64,000 bases of DNA from Romanomermis culicivorax (lineage: Eukaryota; Nematoda; Enoplea; Mermithida; Mermithidae), in assembly GCA_963922205.1 (NCBI GenBank), contig CAWUHX010000078.1, forward strand, positions 1,116,001-1,180,000, read 5' to 3'. Positions 34,773 through 44,706 of the stretch are shown piece after piece (position 1 is the stretch's first letter; every line of letters begins with the position of its first letter). The position numbers were made by a program, and so were the translations under genes. The notes beneath the pieces are model-generated. The model had not been told where the DNA came from. It ran no database searches and saw only the letters and a program-made list of their open reading frames with translations.

Positions 34773-37700
34773 AAAAATCACTTGGACTGGAGTATACAGC
34801 GTACCCTAAGATCCTAAAAGTCACTGTCGCCACTAGTAAAGTAGTTAGTGCACATGGTTACGTTCAATTTCAAATGCAATGTGATTATGGCCGTTTTCCA
34901 GTTAAAGCTATCATAATACCAGGGTCCGCAGAAGATTTAATATTGGGAACAGACTTCCTAGCGCACCCGGAAGTCAATACGGTAATAGATTTTGGAAAAG
35001 GTTCAATGACTATGATGGGTGTGAAGAAAAGTATTGATTTGTTAACATCTGATAAGAAAGCAATTCCAATAGTTGGGATGCATAATCCGATGATAGCAGA
35101 ATCAATACAAGAAAATTCTATTGAAGAAGATCAATGTTCGACAATCGAGCAACTGGAAGATCTAGTTCCAGTAGTGGCTTGTAATAGAATTTACATTCCA
35201 CATGGAACAGATCAGCTAGTGAAAGCTAAATTGTGGAATAAATCCTCGGCAAATAGAATAAATGGAATCATCATAGAAGGAGATGATTCAGAAACGAGAT
35301 TCAGAATAGATGATACTATAGTTGACGGTTCAAAGGAGGACTTTGTATTGATGATCTCCAATAATACGGGTTCCGGTTGCCTGATAGAACCTAATCAAGT
35401 TCTTGGCTACTGTAACTCCGTATTTCGGGGAGAATCAAGTGTGTCAATTTTGCAAGCAGGAAATAGTGGAGAAAGTAGCCTAGAGGGCATTTTCGATGCC
35501 AAGGAATCAAAATTCGATGGAGTTGTGTTTCTGGAAGCATTGTACAAAATGACCTCTAAAGCTACAGTGTCGGAGGAGCAGAAAGAGATGGCGATACAGC
35601 AACTCGTGAAATACTGGGATGTATTTAGCCTACCTCATGATCCTCTGACAACTACTCCCCATCTTACTTGTAAAATTAATACAGGTGATGCTAGCCCTGC
35701 GGCAAAACATTACTACAGAGCTGCCATTGAACGCCGACCATACATCAGACAACATGTGCAAGAAATGCTGGACAAAGGAGTCATAGAGCCATCAAGATCG
35801 CCCTGGGCGGTGCCATTATTCCTAGCAGGGAAGAAAGATGGGTCGCTCAGGCTGGTTGTTGATTTCAGAGGCTTGAACGAGGTCACGAAGGATGATCGAT
35901 ATCCAATACCAAGAATGGATGATTATCTGGACTACCTCGGGAGAGCAAAATTTTATACGACTCTGGACCTTAAGTCTGGTTATTGGCAAGTGCCAATGGA
36001 AGAAGGCAGTAAAGAAAAGACTGCTTTCCTGTGTCAAGAAGGGTTGTTTCAGTTCAAAGTAATGCCCTTTGGACTGAAAAATGCACCAGCCGAGTTCCAG
36101 AGGATGATGGAAAGAATCCTTCATCCTCATGTTTGGAAGATATGTCTAGTTTACATAGACGATATAATAGTGTTCTCGAATACATTCGAGGAACACAGAA
36201 AATTGGTCCTGGATGCTCTGAGACGAGCCCAGCTTACACTTGAACCGGATAAATGTGAATTCCTACCAAAGAAGGTACATTTTCTTGGTCACATTTTGGA
36301 TTCTAGTGGAATTTCGCCTGATCCGAAAAAAGTGCAAGCTATTAAGGAGTTTGAATTCCCGGACTCGGTCAAGCATATGCAAAGGTTTCTCGGAATGCTC
36401 CAGTGGTGTGAAAAATTTACACCACATCTGGCAAAGCACGCAGAACCTTTCTATAAGCTGACAGCCAAGAAAAGGAATAAATGGCTTGTCACAGAGGATC
36501 ATTACAAAGCATTTAATGTTTTGGAAGAAGCACTGGTATCGGTTCCATTTCTTAGGTACCCAGTAATGGATGGCTCAGCCCAGTTCATTTTGGAAACTGA
36601 TGCCAGTGGAACAGCATTAGGGGCTGTTCTGTATCAAGAGTCTGGAGACGACAAGTGGGTCATAGCATACAATAGCCGTGTGCTAAAAGAGGACGAGAAA
36701 AAGTGGTGCGCAACCGAAAGGGAGTGCCTTGCGATTATCTACGGCCTCAAAATCTACCGGCACTATCTATTGGGGCAGAAAGTATTGATTAAGACAGATC
36801 ACAGACCACTGTTATCAATGAAAGTCAACACTACAACAAATGACAAATTGAAAGGGTGGTATGTGATCCTAAATCAATACAACCACAAGTTAGAATACGT
36901 GCCCGGTAGACAAAATGCTATGGCTGACTTTCTCTCTAGAAAGGATGAGCCAGAGGATGTAGTGAAATCACCACCAAAGTGGGAAAGCATGTTCAAATTG
37001 GATGTTGTTTCCTCTGATGTCAAAGGAATAAAAGAACAAGAACAACAACAAATTTCCTTGGTGGCCGAGAGGAACAACATCCCCGAAAAGAATAAATCCC
37101 ACAAGGATAAGAAGGAAGAAGAGAATGCTCGAATTAGTCTTGAGGACGAAAGAGAGCATTCTAAAGGAGTAGAAGCGGTAGTAACCCGAAGCAAAGCTCG
37201 TGTTTCGGAAAAGGTGCAGAAAGAAAATCAGGAAACTGATAAATCTGCGATACCTAAGAAACAAGACAATGTGCAGTGGTTACATCCTAGAAAGGAAGAG
37301 GAATTTGATAAACTGGGAACATCAGGAGAAAAAGAGATATCTATTGGCCTGATCCCAGATGACTTGATGAGCAAACTGCAAAAAGCAGACGAAAGCTTAA
37401 AGCCAATCTGGGATAGATTAGGTGCAAATAGCACAACAAAGTATCACACTGGGTTCTACGAAGAAAATGGTGTATTGTATAGGGAAACTGAGGCAGAAAG
37501 CGAAGACCAATTGATCATACCCGCAAACCTCAGGGACTCTGTACTGCATCAGCATCATGGTGCAGTAATAATGACACACCAGGGTTTCAAAAGAACTCTG
37601 AGTGTCATGAAAATGCATTATTGGTGGCCTGGCATGGAAAAAGATGTCAGGGAATGGATAAAATACTGCGTTGTCTGTCAAATGGCAACAGGAAAGCCAT

Positions 37701-38644
37701 CCATTCCTCCCTTGATACCCATTGTGCCACAAGGTCCATTCGGAATTTGGCCTTTGGGAGAAAGAATGCCTTATGTTATAGTTTTTCAGGACTATTTCAC
37801 AAAATGGGTTGAAGCTGAAATGATCCCAGATCAATCAGCAAATTCAGTTGTGAATGCGTTCTTAGAAGCTATAATATTTAGGCATGGAACACCAACGAAA
37901 CTCCTAAGTGACAATGGATCTTGTTTTACTTCGGATTTAATGAAATCAGTTTGTGATTTATTAGAGTGTAAGAAGATCTTCACTACTGCTTCCCACCCTC
38001 AGGGTAATGGTATGGTAGAGAGGTTCAACCAAACTCTAATAAAACAACCGAGAAAAGTAGCTATCGGTGAACTCGATAGCTGGCCAAGATATCTCAAGTC
38101 AGTTGTCTTTGCCTATAATGCTACCCCACATGCAGTGACGAAGGCCTCACCATTTGCGTTGTTACGGGGCCATGAGGCAAAGTTCGGGATGAATTTGTCA
38201 AAAGCACTTAAAATAGTAATGCCCATGAATTATGAGGCATATAAATTCATCCTAACTGACCACTTAACCAGGCTTTATGGTATTATTGCCGAAAATATCC
38301 AGAAAGCAGGGGAAGCTAGCAAAAGATATTTCGACAAGAAAATTAAAACCTCGGTTTTTAAAGAAAATGATTGGGTACTTCTTAAAGTTGATAAGCAAAA
38401 GAAACTAGGCTTAACTTGGGAAGGACCCTTCATTATAACTGATGTTTCCAGGTTAGAAGATAACGTCATAACAATTGCACGTTATGATAATCTTTTGCTA
38501 CGGCAAAAGGTTTCAGCAAGTAGGCTGAAAATTTTTCGCTACGAGACTACACGATGGCAGAACTATGTAAAAAATCGATCGAATGGTCTTACTGTACCTT
38601 TGCAATTAGCCGGGAGTAGTGCGACGCCTGATGTAGTTTCGTAG
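34754..38644 (+). CDS. pol: Pol: protease remainder, reverse transcriptase, RNase H, integrase
   Basis: This 1296-codon frame lies -1 relative to gag and overlaps it by 19 bp. Residues 1-95 hold the second half of protease (DLILGTDFL). Reverse transcriptase spans about 330-530, with LRLVVDFRGLN, LDLKSGYWQV, MPFGLKNAPAEFQ and catalytic YIDD near residue 467. RNase H spans about 605-725 (ETDASG, ATERECLAI, TDHRPLL). A charged linker of about 130 residues follows. Integrase has an HHCC zinc domain (about 930-980, ending CVVCQ) and the DDE triad in FQDYF, SDNG and MVERFN (about 1011, 1052, 1089). No chromodomain is visible. Integrase completes the machinery for cDNA synthesis and insertion. The first codon is GTG, so expression needs frameshifting from gag or reflects an indel. 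Confidence 0.93.
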   Translation: MFGDFLKKSLGLEYTAYPKILKVTVATSKVVSAHGYVQFQMQCDYGRFPVKAIIIPGSAEDLILGTDFLAHPEVNTVIDFGKGSMTMMGVKKSIDLLTSDKKAIPIVGMHNPMIAESIQENSIEEDQCSTIEQLEDLVPVVACNRIYIPHGTDQLVKAKLWNKSSANRINGIIIEGDDSETRFRIDDTIVDGSKEDFVLMISNNTGSGCLIEPNQVLGYCNSVFRGESSVSILQAGNSGESSLEGIFDAKESKFDGVVFLEALYKMTSKATVSEEQKEMAIQQLVKYWDVFSLPHDPLTTTPHLTCKINTGDASPAAKHYYRAAIERRPYIRQHVQEMLDKGVIEPSRSPWAVPLFLAGKKDGSLRLVVDFRGLNEVTKDDRYPIPRMDDYLDYLGRAKFYTTLDLKSGYWQVPMEEGSKEKTAFLCQEGLFQFKVMPFGLKNAPAEFQRMMERILHPHVWKICLVYIDDIIVFSNTFEEHRKLVLDALRRAQLTLEPDKCEFLPKKVHFLGHILDSSGISPDPKKVQAIKEFEFPDSVKHMQRFLGMLQWCEKFTPHLAKHAEPFYKLTAKKRNKWLVTEDHYKAFNVLEEALVSVPFLRYPVMDGSAQFILETDASGTALGAVLYQESGDDKWVIAYNSRVLKEDEKKWCATERECLAIIYGLKIYRHYLLGQKVLIKTDHRPLLSMKVNTTTNDKLKGWYVILNQYNHKLEYVPGRQNAMADFLSRKDEPEDVVKSPPKWESMFKLDVVSSDVKGIKEQEQQQISLVAERNNIPEKNKSHKDKKEEENARISLEDEREHSKGVEAVVTRSKARVSEKVQKENQETDKSAIPKKQDNVQWLHPRKEEEFDKLGTSGEKEISIGLIPDDLMSKLQKADESLKPIWDRLGANSTTKYHTGFYEENGVLYRETEAESEDQLIIPANLRDSVLHQHHGAVIMTHQGFKRTLSVMKMHYWWPGMEKDVREWIKYCVVCQMATGKPSIPPLIPIVPQGPFGIWPLGERMPYVIVFQDYFTKWVEAEMIPDQSANSVVNAFLEAIIFRHGTPTKLLSDNGSCFTSDLMKSVCDLLECKKIFTTASHPQGNGMVERFNQTLIKQPRKVAIGELDSWPRYLKSVVFAYNATPHAVTKASPFALLRGHEAKFGMNLSKALKIVMPMNYEAYKFILTDHLTRLYGIIAENIQKAGEASKRYFDKKIKTSVFKENDWVLLKVDKQKKLGLTWEGPFIITDVSRLEDNVITIARYDNLLLRQKVSASRLKIFRYETTRWQNYVKNRSNGLTVPLQLAGSSATPDVVS

Positions 38645-39825
38645 CGGCAAAATCTGCCGATTTGCATGTATTTATTTTGTATATTTAATAAATATTTATT
38701 CCAATTGCATTTTGTAACGGTTAAAATCCATTTTAATATTTTTTGATATGTAGGATTGTGTTTTAACGGAGCGGGGGAAAAGCTTTTAAAGCGAAAGACC
38801 CGTTTTCGTAAATTTTTCATTTTACAACTTCTTGGTTAACAACTCAAAATCATTCAAAACTTTCAAAAGTCGTGTCCCGCATCTGCTCTTATTTTTCAAA
38901 TCTTTTTCGAAAAGTTGTGAACGGAAGATCCCTCCCGTGAGGTAATTTGCAGCCGCAAGGGAATAGACTGTAAATGTTTTATACATCTGTCTACTTTTCA
39001 CAGCTGCAAATCCGGTTTTAAAAAATTTTAAAATTATTTCGGTGCGAAGAATCGGGCCCAGAAAAAATTTCGAATGGGTATGCCGAACGAGTGTACTCGG
39101 ACGTACAACGCGATGGACGACGAAGTCCAGTTTGGGGAGCCGCACCCGCGGCAGAATAATCGATATTTTTTGGTCGACGGCAAGCAATCATTTTTTATTT
39201 GTAAATAGTTAGGTAAGAAAATGAGCGGAGGTTACACTCGTCAGGGGTGTTTTGCAAGACTGTTTCTGTGCCCTTTCTCGGATGAGCTACCAACTGGGAG
39301 TTGAGAATTAAACACAAAAAATTAGGTAGAAGGGGGTGGCAAGGGCCGAACCTAGGTAATCCGAAAAAGACTTTGGTCGAATTAGGTGATCTGGTTAGGG
39401 GAGGTTTTTGCCATTCCCACTCCCTCTGGTTTCCGCGAAGCAGCGAAGAAGGGGATTAGCAGAAATCGGTCGCGGAGATCAAAGTTGTGATCGATTGAGC
39501 TCATCGAGTAGCAAGAGTGTAATGGGTTTAGAGTGAAAAACACCTAATTTCACATATTTTTGCTTATCAATTTTGGTTTCTATAAAGGGACACCCAACCG
39601 CCAGAAAGGCTAAACATCAAGTTCCTGCTCCAAAAATTTCAAAAGTTAAATGGTGTTCTGCACAAAGGTGCTAGAGTTTTCCCCAAAGGTAAAAGGAGTA
39701 GTAGTGGGTAAAATTACCCAAAGAGTTCAAAAGGGTCATGAAAATGCACATAAAGGGTTAGTAGAGTATGTTGGTATAAAATTTAAATCTCTCCTGGATT
39801 TTTAGACCACGACATCCGTCGGGCA
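38645..39825 (+). other. Spacer between pol and the third ORF, with a possible splice acceptor
   Basis: This 1.2-kb stretch has no convincing coding sequence. TTAAATCTCTCCTGGATTTTTAG ends near 39805, about 20 bases before the next ATG. It resembles a 3' splice site that could give a subgenomic mRNA, as known for env of some gypsy-group elements. Confidence 0.4.
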
Positions 39826-41814
39826 ATGCGGATAGCAGAGTTAGAAAGGTGGTTTTTTGCCACTTTTGAGTTCTGGCCGACCAACCCTATCCAGCCGATA
39901 ATTGTTCCCATGGGAAGTGTGGAAAGGGTGGTAAAACACCTCGAAAGCAGCACTTTCCGAGGCATGAACATTGTCGGCTTCGATGTAGAGAAGGTGAACC
40001 GCGAGGATGCTAGAAAGCTATTTAGGTGGGGTGTCGAAAACGAAAAAGGCAACCAGTTTGCCAGATTAGTTTTGTTCGCCTACTTAAATGGTAAAACGTT
40101 CGTAATCAATTTAACGTTGCTGCAAGAGCAAGAGTGGAACATTTTGTTACACTTTTTACGCTCAGGGACGTTGTTAGTTGGTTACGCTGTTTTGGAGGAC
40201 ATAGTTTCAATTATCAATGTCCGTGGATGCCGAAAAAGCACCGATGGTCGCGACTTGTCTGAGGCGATTAGATGTAGTATCAAGGATGGAAATCTTGGAA
40301 GATACTATGATCTAAGCCTCACGGCAAAGCAGATCATGGGAAGCGAGATTACCAAATCCAGGAAAGCAGGTATCTGCCCTGAGACATTGAAATTGAAAGG
40401 CCTCTTTGCCGAAATGTATTTGGCTGATATCAGTCCTCACCAGACTGATTTCAGTCTTTTATGTAATAGGCAAAGTGTGGCCAAAGAAAGAGTCCCCGAA
40501 GAGATACTGCAGTACGCTAGTATGGATGCGTACTTTTCATTGGCAATTTTTATGGGGGTATTTCACTATGGGTACGTGATTGAGCTATGTGGGGGAGTTG
40601 CCAACTTTCCTCATGGTATAGTCGATCCATCCCAGATTGAAATTCTTTCATATAAATTTTATCAGTCTTACTCATATATAGTTACGGACTATAAACTACG
40701 TAACTTTGTGGGTACACCTGATATTGTGGTTAGGCAGCCTGAGGCCACCTACCACATGATGCGCCAAGAAATGTACGCAAGATGGGCCACACAAGTGCAA
40801 GAAATAGGGCCTAATTTTCATTGCCACCGGGACATCTGCAATCCTAGGAAAGGGAAAGAAAATTTGCCGTGGCGGGGCATCTACCCAGGTGCTTACCGTC
40901 AAGGTAAAAAATTAAAGCCCAATTCCTATGATGAAGCAAGTGATCCCGACGACGAGGAAATGATTAGGCCTGAACAGCGCTTGTCGGCCAAGGATAGGTT
41001 GCATCTACAGTTAGTGGAGGAAATGGCGCAAGGGAAGCAGTATCACGAGCTTACGCAGCCAGTGTCCTTAGTGTGGTTCATTGACACAGCAAAAAAAGTT
41101 GTCAAATTACCCCAGGATTGTCAAAAGCAAGCACTACTAGATGCCCTAAAAAAACATCTGGTTCATGTGCCTATTGACATTGATCCTGGAGTGGGTTATT
41201 TTGACAAGGATCACTGGAAGCCTCAGCTGGTGGAGTATGCTAAGGCATTTGAGGAAAAGCGGTTCTCCGAACTGCAAGTCACTTGTGCCTTAGTCCCCCT
41301 GGCCTTCCACGTGATCTGGCCCCATAGCAGAAAGGAACTGGACTTTGTAATGGCTGAAATGTTTAGTTACAGGTTCATTACATTGTTCAGCCCAGAGCTA
41401 CAGGGCAAGATAAAGGAAATGGCTTGGCGGTCAGATGAAAGGTTGTCCCATTATCTTTTGTTGGCAAAGACTCTTCCAAACATAGAGTATGAGGTACCCC
41501 GAAAAGGTGCTGGAATATATGTTTGGATGAATCGATTTGGATTTATGCCCATTCGATTACAGCTATGGAAGAGTGCAGATGTGTGCGCGCCGATCCCTGG
41601 CAGCCCTGACACAATAACTATGGACAGTAAGAGCTATAGCTCAAATCCGTATTATTATGTTAGGTTCTACCATATCGAGCTAGCACAAAGGACGCCTTCA
41701 TTAAGATATGGGGTAACCTGGCAAACCAAAATCAACAAGGTTGGAGACGTCTATGGGTCATTGGTGGAAAATAGGGAGTATACTATAGCCTTCCCTAAAA
41801 AGATCTTTTGTTGA
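39826..41814 (+). CDS. DEDDy-type 3'-5' exonuclease domain protein, third ORF (first half)
   Basis: Residues about 22-250 show the full DnaQ/Werner-like exonuclease signature. Exo I is NIVGFDVEK (Asp53, Glu55), Exo II is VGYAVLEDI (Asp125), and Exo III is YASMDAYFSL (Tyr230, Asp234). LSLTAKQIMGSEITKSRK sits where the family has its LG-x-x-L-x-K segment. All four acidic residues and the Tyr are present, so it should hydrolyse nucleic acid 3' ends using two metal ions. Residues about 320-660 are globular and unrecognised. The TGA stop at 41812 lies inside the first unit of an inserted repeat array, so the native protein was longer. The ORF lies downstream of integrase in an LTR element, where an env gene may occur in relatives. 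Possible roles are cDNA end processing or proofreading, or host defence; these are inference. Confidence 0.85.
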   Translation: MRIAELERWFFATFEFWPTNPIQPIIVPMGSVERVVKHLESSTFRGMNIVGFDVEKVNREDARKLFRWGVENEKGNQFARLVLFAYLNGKTFVINLTLLQEQEWNILLHFLRSGTLLVGYAVLEDIVSIINVRGCRKSTDGRDLSEAIRCSIKDGNLGRYYDLSLTAKQIMGSEITKSRKAGICPETLKLKGLFAEMYLADISPHQTDFSLLCNRQSVAKERVPEEILQYASMDAYFSLAIFMGVFHYGYVIELCGGVANFPHGIVDPSQIEILSYKFYQSYSYIVTDYKLRNFVGTPDIVVRQPEATYHMMRQEMYARWATQVQEIGPNFHCHRDICNPRKGKENLPWRGIYPGAYRQGKKLKPNSYDEASDPDDEEMIRPEQRLSAKDRLHLQLVEEMAQGKQYHELTQPVSLVWFIDTAKKVVKLPQDCQKQALLDALKKHLVHVPIDIDPGVGYFDKDHWKPQLVEYAKAFEEKRFSELQVTCALVPLAFHVIWPHSRKELDFVMAEMFSYRFITLFSPELQGKIKEMAWRSDERLSHYLLLAKTLPNIEYEVPRKGAGIYVWMNRFGFMPIRLQLWKSADVCAPIPGSPDTITMDSKSYSSNPYYYVRFYHIELAQRTPSLRYGVTWQTKINKVGDVYGSLVENREYTIAFPKKIFC

Positions 41815-42617
41815 AGGGCTTCCTGGGTGGCGCCGTAGCTGTCCCACCATTGGCCAATGTCGGGGTAGGTGTAACCATCCCGACCAGGGCTCAACAAAGA
41901 TGGCCGGGTTCGGAACCCATGGATTGGCTAAAACATCTATCCTACGGGTGGAATGTTGTATGTTACCATACAACATCCCTCCCCCCTTGGAGCAACAGGG
42001 GGGCCCCTGGTATGGTCACCAGTGTTGAAGGGCTTCCTGGGTGGCGCCGTAGCTGTCCCACCATTGGCCAATGTCGGGGTAGGTGTAACCATCCCGACCA
42101 GGGCTCCACAAAAATGGCCGGGTTCCGAACCCGTGGATTGGCTACAACATCAATCCTATGGGTGGAATGTTGTATGTTGCCATACAACATCCCTCCCCCC
42201 TTGGAGCAACAGGGGGCCCCTGGTACGGTCACCAAGTGTTGAAGGGCTTCCTGGGTGGCGCCGTAGCTGTCCCACCATTGGCCAATGTCGGGGTAGGTGT
42301 AACCATCCCGACCAGGGCTCAACAAAAATGGCCGGGTTCGGCACCCGTGGATTGGCTACAACATCAATCCTACGGGTGGAATGTTGTATGTTGCCATACA
42401 ACATCCCTCCCCCCTTGGAGCAACAGGGGGCCCCCTGGTACGGTCACCAGTGTTGAAGGGCTTCCTGGGTGGCGCCGTAGCTGTCCCACCATTGGCCAAT
42501 GTCGGGGTAGGTGTAACCATCCCGACCAGGGCTCAACAAAAATGGCCGGGTTCGGCACCCGTGGATTGGCTACAACATCAATCCTACGGGTGGAATGTTG
42601 TATGTTGCCATACAACA
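41809..42617 (+). mobile_element. Tandem array of four LTR-like units (TRIM-like), inserted in the third ORF
   Basis: Four copies of a 167-bp segment are separated by three 47-bp spacers, with an exact period of 214 bp (units begin 41809, 42023, 42237, 42451). Each segment starts TGTTGAAGGG and ends in a hairpin, TGTTGTATG-TTGC-CATACAACA, so the ends are TG...CA. CTTT flanks the whole array on both sides (41805-41808, 42618-42621). Spacers hold CTTGGAGCAACAGG (possible primer-binding site) and a G-rich tract. This fits a terminal-repeat retrotransposon in miniature that has become tandem. Insert plus duplication is 813 bp, a multiple of three, so the flanking reading frame is in register. The alternative is a satellite that expanded in place. 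Confidence 0.75.
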
Positions 42618-44256
42618 CTTTGACTATAGACCTCTGGCCTCGGATTTACCGGGAATTCAGCACACATATAGTTATAAAACGGGTGAAGGTACTGTCACCA
42701 AATTAGCTGGCAAGATTAGTCCCACCAAGACTGATAGTCTGAAAGGTGAGGACAAACAGCAAGCTGATGTAGGTGTAGTTGAATTTCCGATATTTTCAGG
42801 TCAGGAAGTCCAAACGTCGGAAAGCGAAATCTTCAGCGATGCAGTGGGACTGCCAGCTGAAGATGAATCGCAAGACCAAGGACTTGATGATGAGGACGTG
42901 ACTGAACTGTCGGAAGAAGAGCAGCAGCAAGAGCAATCGGTTCCGGCAATGGAACTGATGCAAGCTCAAACTGCTCAGACGCAGTCCGAACTCGACAACC
43001 AGCGTCAATTAGAGGTTATTCTAAAGATGGAAGAGGAGGTGAAGGAAAGAATTCGACTCCAACGCGAATTAATGGAGGAAGAATTGGCGAAGAATGCGGC
43101 CATTTACAACGAAAAACTTCGTCAAATGGCAATTCAATTCGGACTCCAAAAGGACGATACCGCAGCGCCTGAAGTGGAAGCGAAAGTAGTCGTATTAGAG
43201 CCACCATCGCCGATGAAGGTAGACGATGACATGGCCTCGGATAAGCTCGTTATTGATGAAACGAAAGCGGAAACGCCCGACTCGGAGATGACGGAGAGCA
43301 AGGAGGTAATAGCGTTCTCTGCTGATGGAGGTGTTCCAGGTTTGTATTCAGCCAAAGTCATTCAGAGTATGAGAGAAAAAGGATGGAATGGCGAGAAAAT
43401 ATTATTTATGGCTGAAAGGAAGAAGGAAATGAGAGTGAAGGAGAAGGAAAGGAGGAAGAAGGGTATCAAGGGAGCAAAAGCAGAAGAGAAAGAGGAAGAC
43501 AGTAAGACGGCGACTTCGTCCGTCATATCGACCTCAACTTCTACGATTACCTCCACTGCTACCCCCACTTCTCAAATTACTTCTACTTCAACTGGAACAC
43601 CGTCATTGGCTACATCTTCAGTGGCAACTGCAACTCAAGATAGTACATCCAAAACTAGTCAAACTTCAGGCGCAATAGGCCTTGCGATGGGGAAACCGAT
43701 GCTGAAAGGTCAGGCAAAACCCAGCAAGGACCAAAAACCGGGAGTGGCAGCTAGTCAAATGCAAGTGGCTGGTCCTAGTAAAATTAAGCAGGCACAGGCT
43801 GCTCAGGCAACTGAAACACCAGAAGTGACTGCGGAAAAATTCAAGGACAGTCTCTTGGACTTCTGGGATGTCTATCAACCAAAAGCCAGAGAATCTGGTC
43901 CAATATCATTTTTTACGAGTGCAGTAGCCAAGTATTTTGCTTTCGAGCAATTTGAGTCAGAAAGGGTTTTCTTCATGGTAAATGATGCCATTAGGGAAAT
44001 CTACCGGGATTACGAACAACAGTTCAGAATCCAGGGAGCTTTTCTCTATGATCGGACCAATTTACCTGAAGAGCTCTGGGAAAGAGTCATGTATGACTTT
44101 CTCCCCAGGTGGCAAAAGACGGAGAGAGCACCTGATGCGTTTTCCTCGGTCAGGTATTTGGTTATGATGCTATTCCTCGTGTTGGAATGCGCCCCGCTGT
44201 TCCCGATGCATATTGGAAACATTTATGCCAGGGCCATGGTGGCGGCGAATAACTGA
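42595..44256 (+). CDS. Third ORF, second half: coiled-coil, Ser/Thr-rich and C-terminal domain
   Basis: Native sequence resumes at 42622, after the CTTT copy, in the same frame as the exonuclease half. The apparent ATG at 42595 lies in the inserted repeat and is unlikely to be the true start. An acidic stretch (42740-42960) is followed by a Gln/Glu-rich coiled coil (about 42970-43140), a Lys/Arg-rich helix (43370-43490), a Thr/Ser-rich linker (43500-43660) and a globular domain (43830-44250) with aromatic and acidic motifs such as [12 protein letters not shown]. The domain is not one I recognise. Length and order suggest a multidomain nucleic-acid-associated protein. A TGA ends it at 44254. 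Confidence 0.7.
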   Translation: MLYVAIQHFDYRPLASDLPGIQHTYSYKTGEGTVTKLAGKISPTKTDSLKGEDKQQADVGVVEFPIFSGQEVQTSESEIFSDAVGLPAEDESQDQGLDDEDVTELSEEEQQQEQSVPAMELMQAQTAQTQSELDNQRQLEVILKMEEEVKERIRLQRELMEEELAKNAAIYNEKLRQMAIQFGLQKDDTAAPEVEAKVVVLEPPSPMKVDDDMASDKLVIDETKAETPDSEMTESKEVIAFSADGGVPGLYSAKVIQSMREKGWNGEKILFMAERKKEMRVKEKERRKKGIKGAKAEEKEEDSKTATSSVISTSTSTITSTATPTSQITSTSTGTPSLATSSVATATQDSTSKTSQTSGAIGLAMGKPMLKGQAKPSKDQKPGVAASQMQVAGPSKIKQAQAAQATETPEVTAEKFKDSLLDFWDVYQPKARESGPISFFTSAVAKYFAFEQFESERVFFMVNDAIREIYRDYEQQFRIQGAFLYDRTNLPEELWERVMYDFLPRWQKTERAPDAFSSVRYLVMMLFLVLECAPLFPMHIGNIYARAMVAANN

Positions 44257-44706
44257 CTGTTGAGGGTGTATAATAACCATGATACCCCCTTGGAATACAA
44301 AACGGCCTTTCGATCAGTCATGCTTAGTAGCAATCACCAGGTCGGAGTGATGGGAGCCAAAAGAAGCGCCAGTTCAGACTTGCAAAGCTCTGTTAAATTC
44401 AGTAAAGCTCAAGACGGAAAAACTGGTGCTACTTTGAAGGTTCTCGGACCTCAAGGCCAGGGTCAAGGCCAAGGAAGCCAGGAAATAGCTCCGAGTACGC
44501 AAGGAAAGGTGCAAAAGACTGGTAACCACGGCTGAGGCCAGTTTCAGTTACCCCAACAGGGGTGGTCGTGGAGCAGTGCGTGGCAGAGGTGCTGCGCCTC
44601 AGGTGCAAGGTAGAGGAGGCCAGCAGGGCCAATGGGTATGGAGACCTTACATATGTCGTGGAGGAGCCCATAGAGGGGCGCAAGGAGGCGGCGGGCCGCA
44701 ACAGTA
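44257..44706 (+). pseudogene. Continuation of the third ORF with Gln/Gly and RGG-rich tail, broken
   Basis: After the TGA at 44254 the same frame stays open to 44535, with [14 protein letters not shown] sequence. From about 44520 another frame (+1) carries a Gly/Arg-rich tail with repeated RGG and RGR up to a TAA near 44704-44706. One stop and one indel thus seem to separate this tail from the ORF. RGG tails bind RNA, and Gag of the same element has one too. This supports a nucleoprotein role for the long third protein. Confidence 0.55.

Noticed and set aside
34760..34780. Programmed -1 frameshift heptamer at the gag-pol junction
   Set aside because: No X-XXY-YYZ heptamer in the gag frame lies just upstream of the stop; the A run comes after it.
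38822..39187. 121-codon minus-strand frame in the retrotransposon spacer
   Set aside because: No recognisable motif, and its orientation is opposite to all element genes.
39826..40570. Reading the extra domain as a second RNase H, as found in some plant gypsy elements
   Set aside because: The FD-x-E, VGY-x4-D and Y-x3-D spacing with the Tyr is that of DEDDy exonucleases, and the RNase H motifs are already present in pol.
41809..42617. CRISPR-like repeat array
   Set aside because: The units are 167 bp with identical 47-bp spacers in eukaryotic DNA and a target duplication at the edges.
41808..42706. Several overlapping open frames on both strands, 80-180 codons
   Set aside because: They are produced by the 214-bp tandem array in its shifting frames and share the same repeated peptide.
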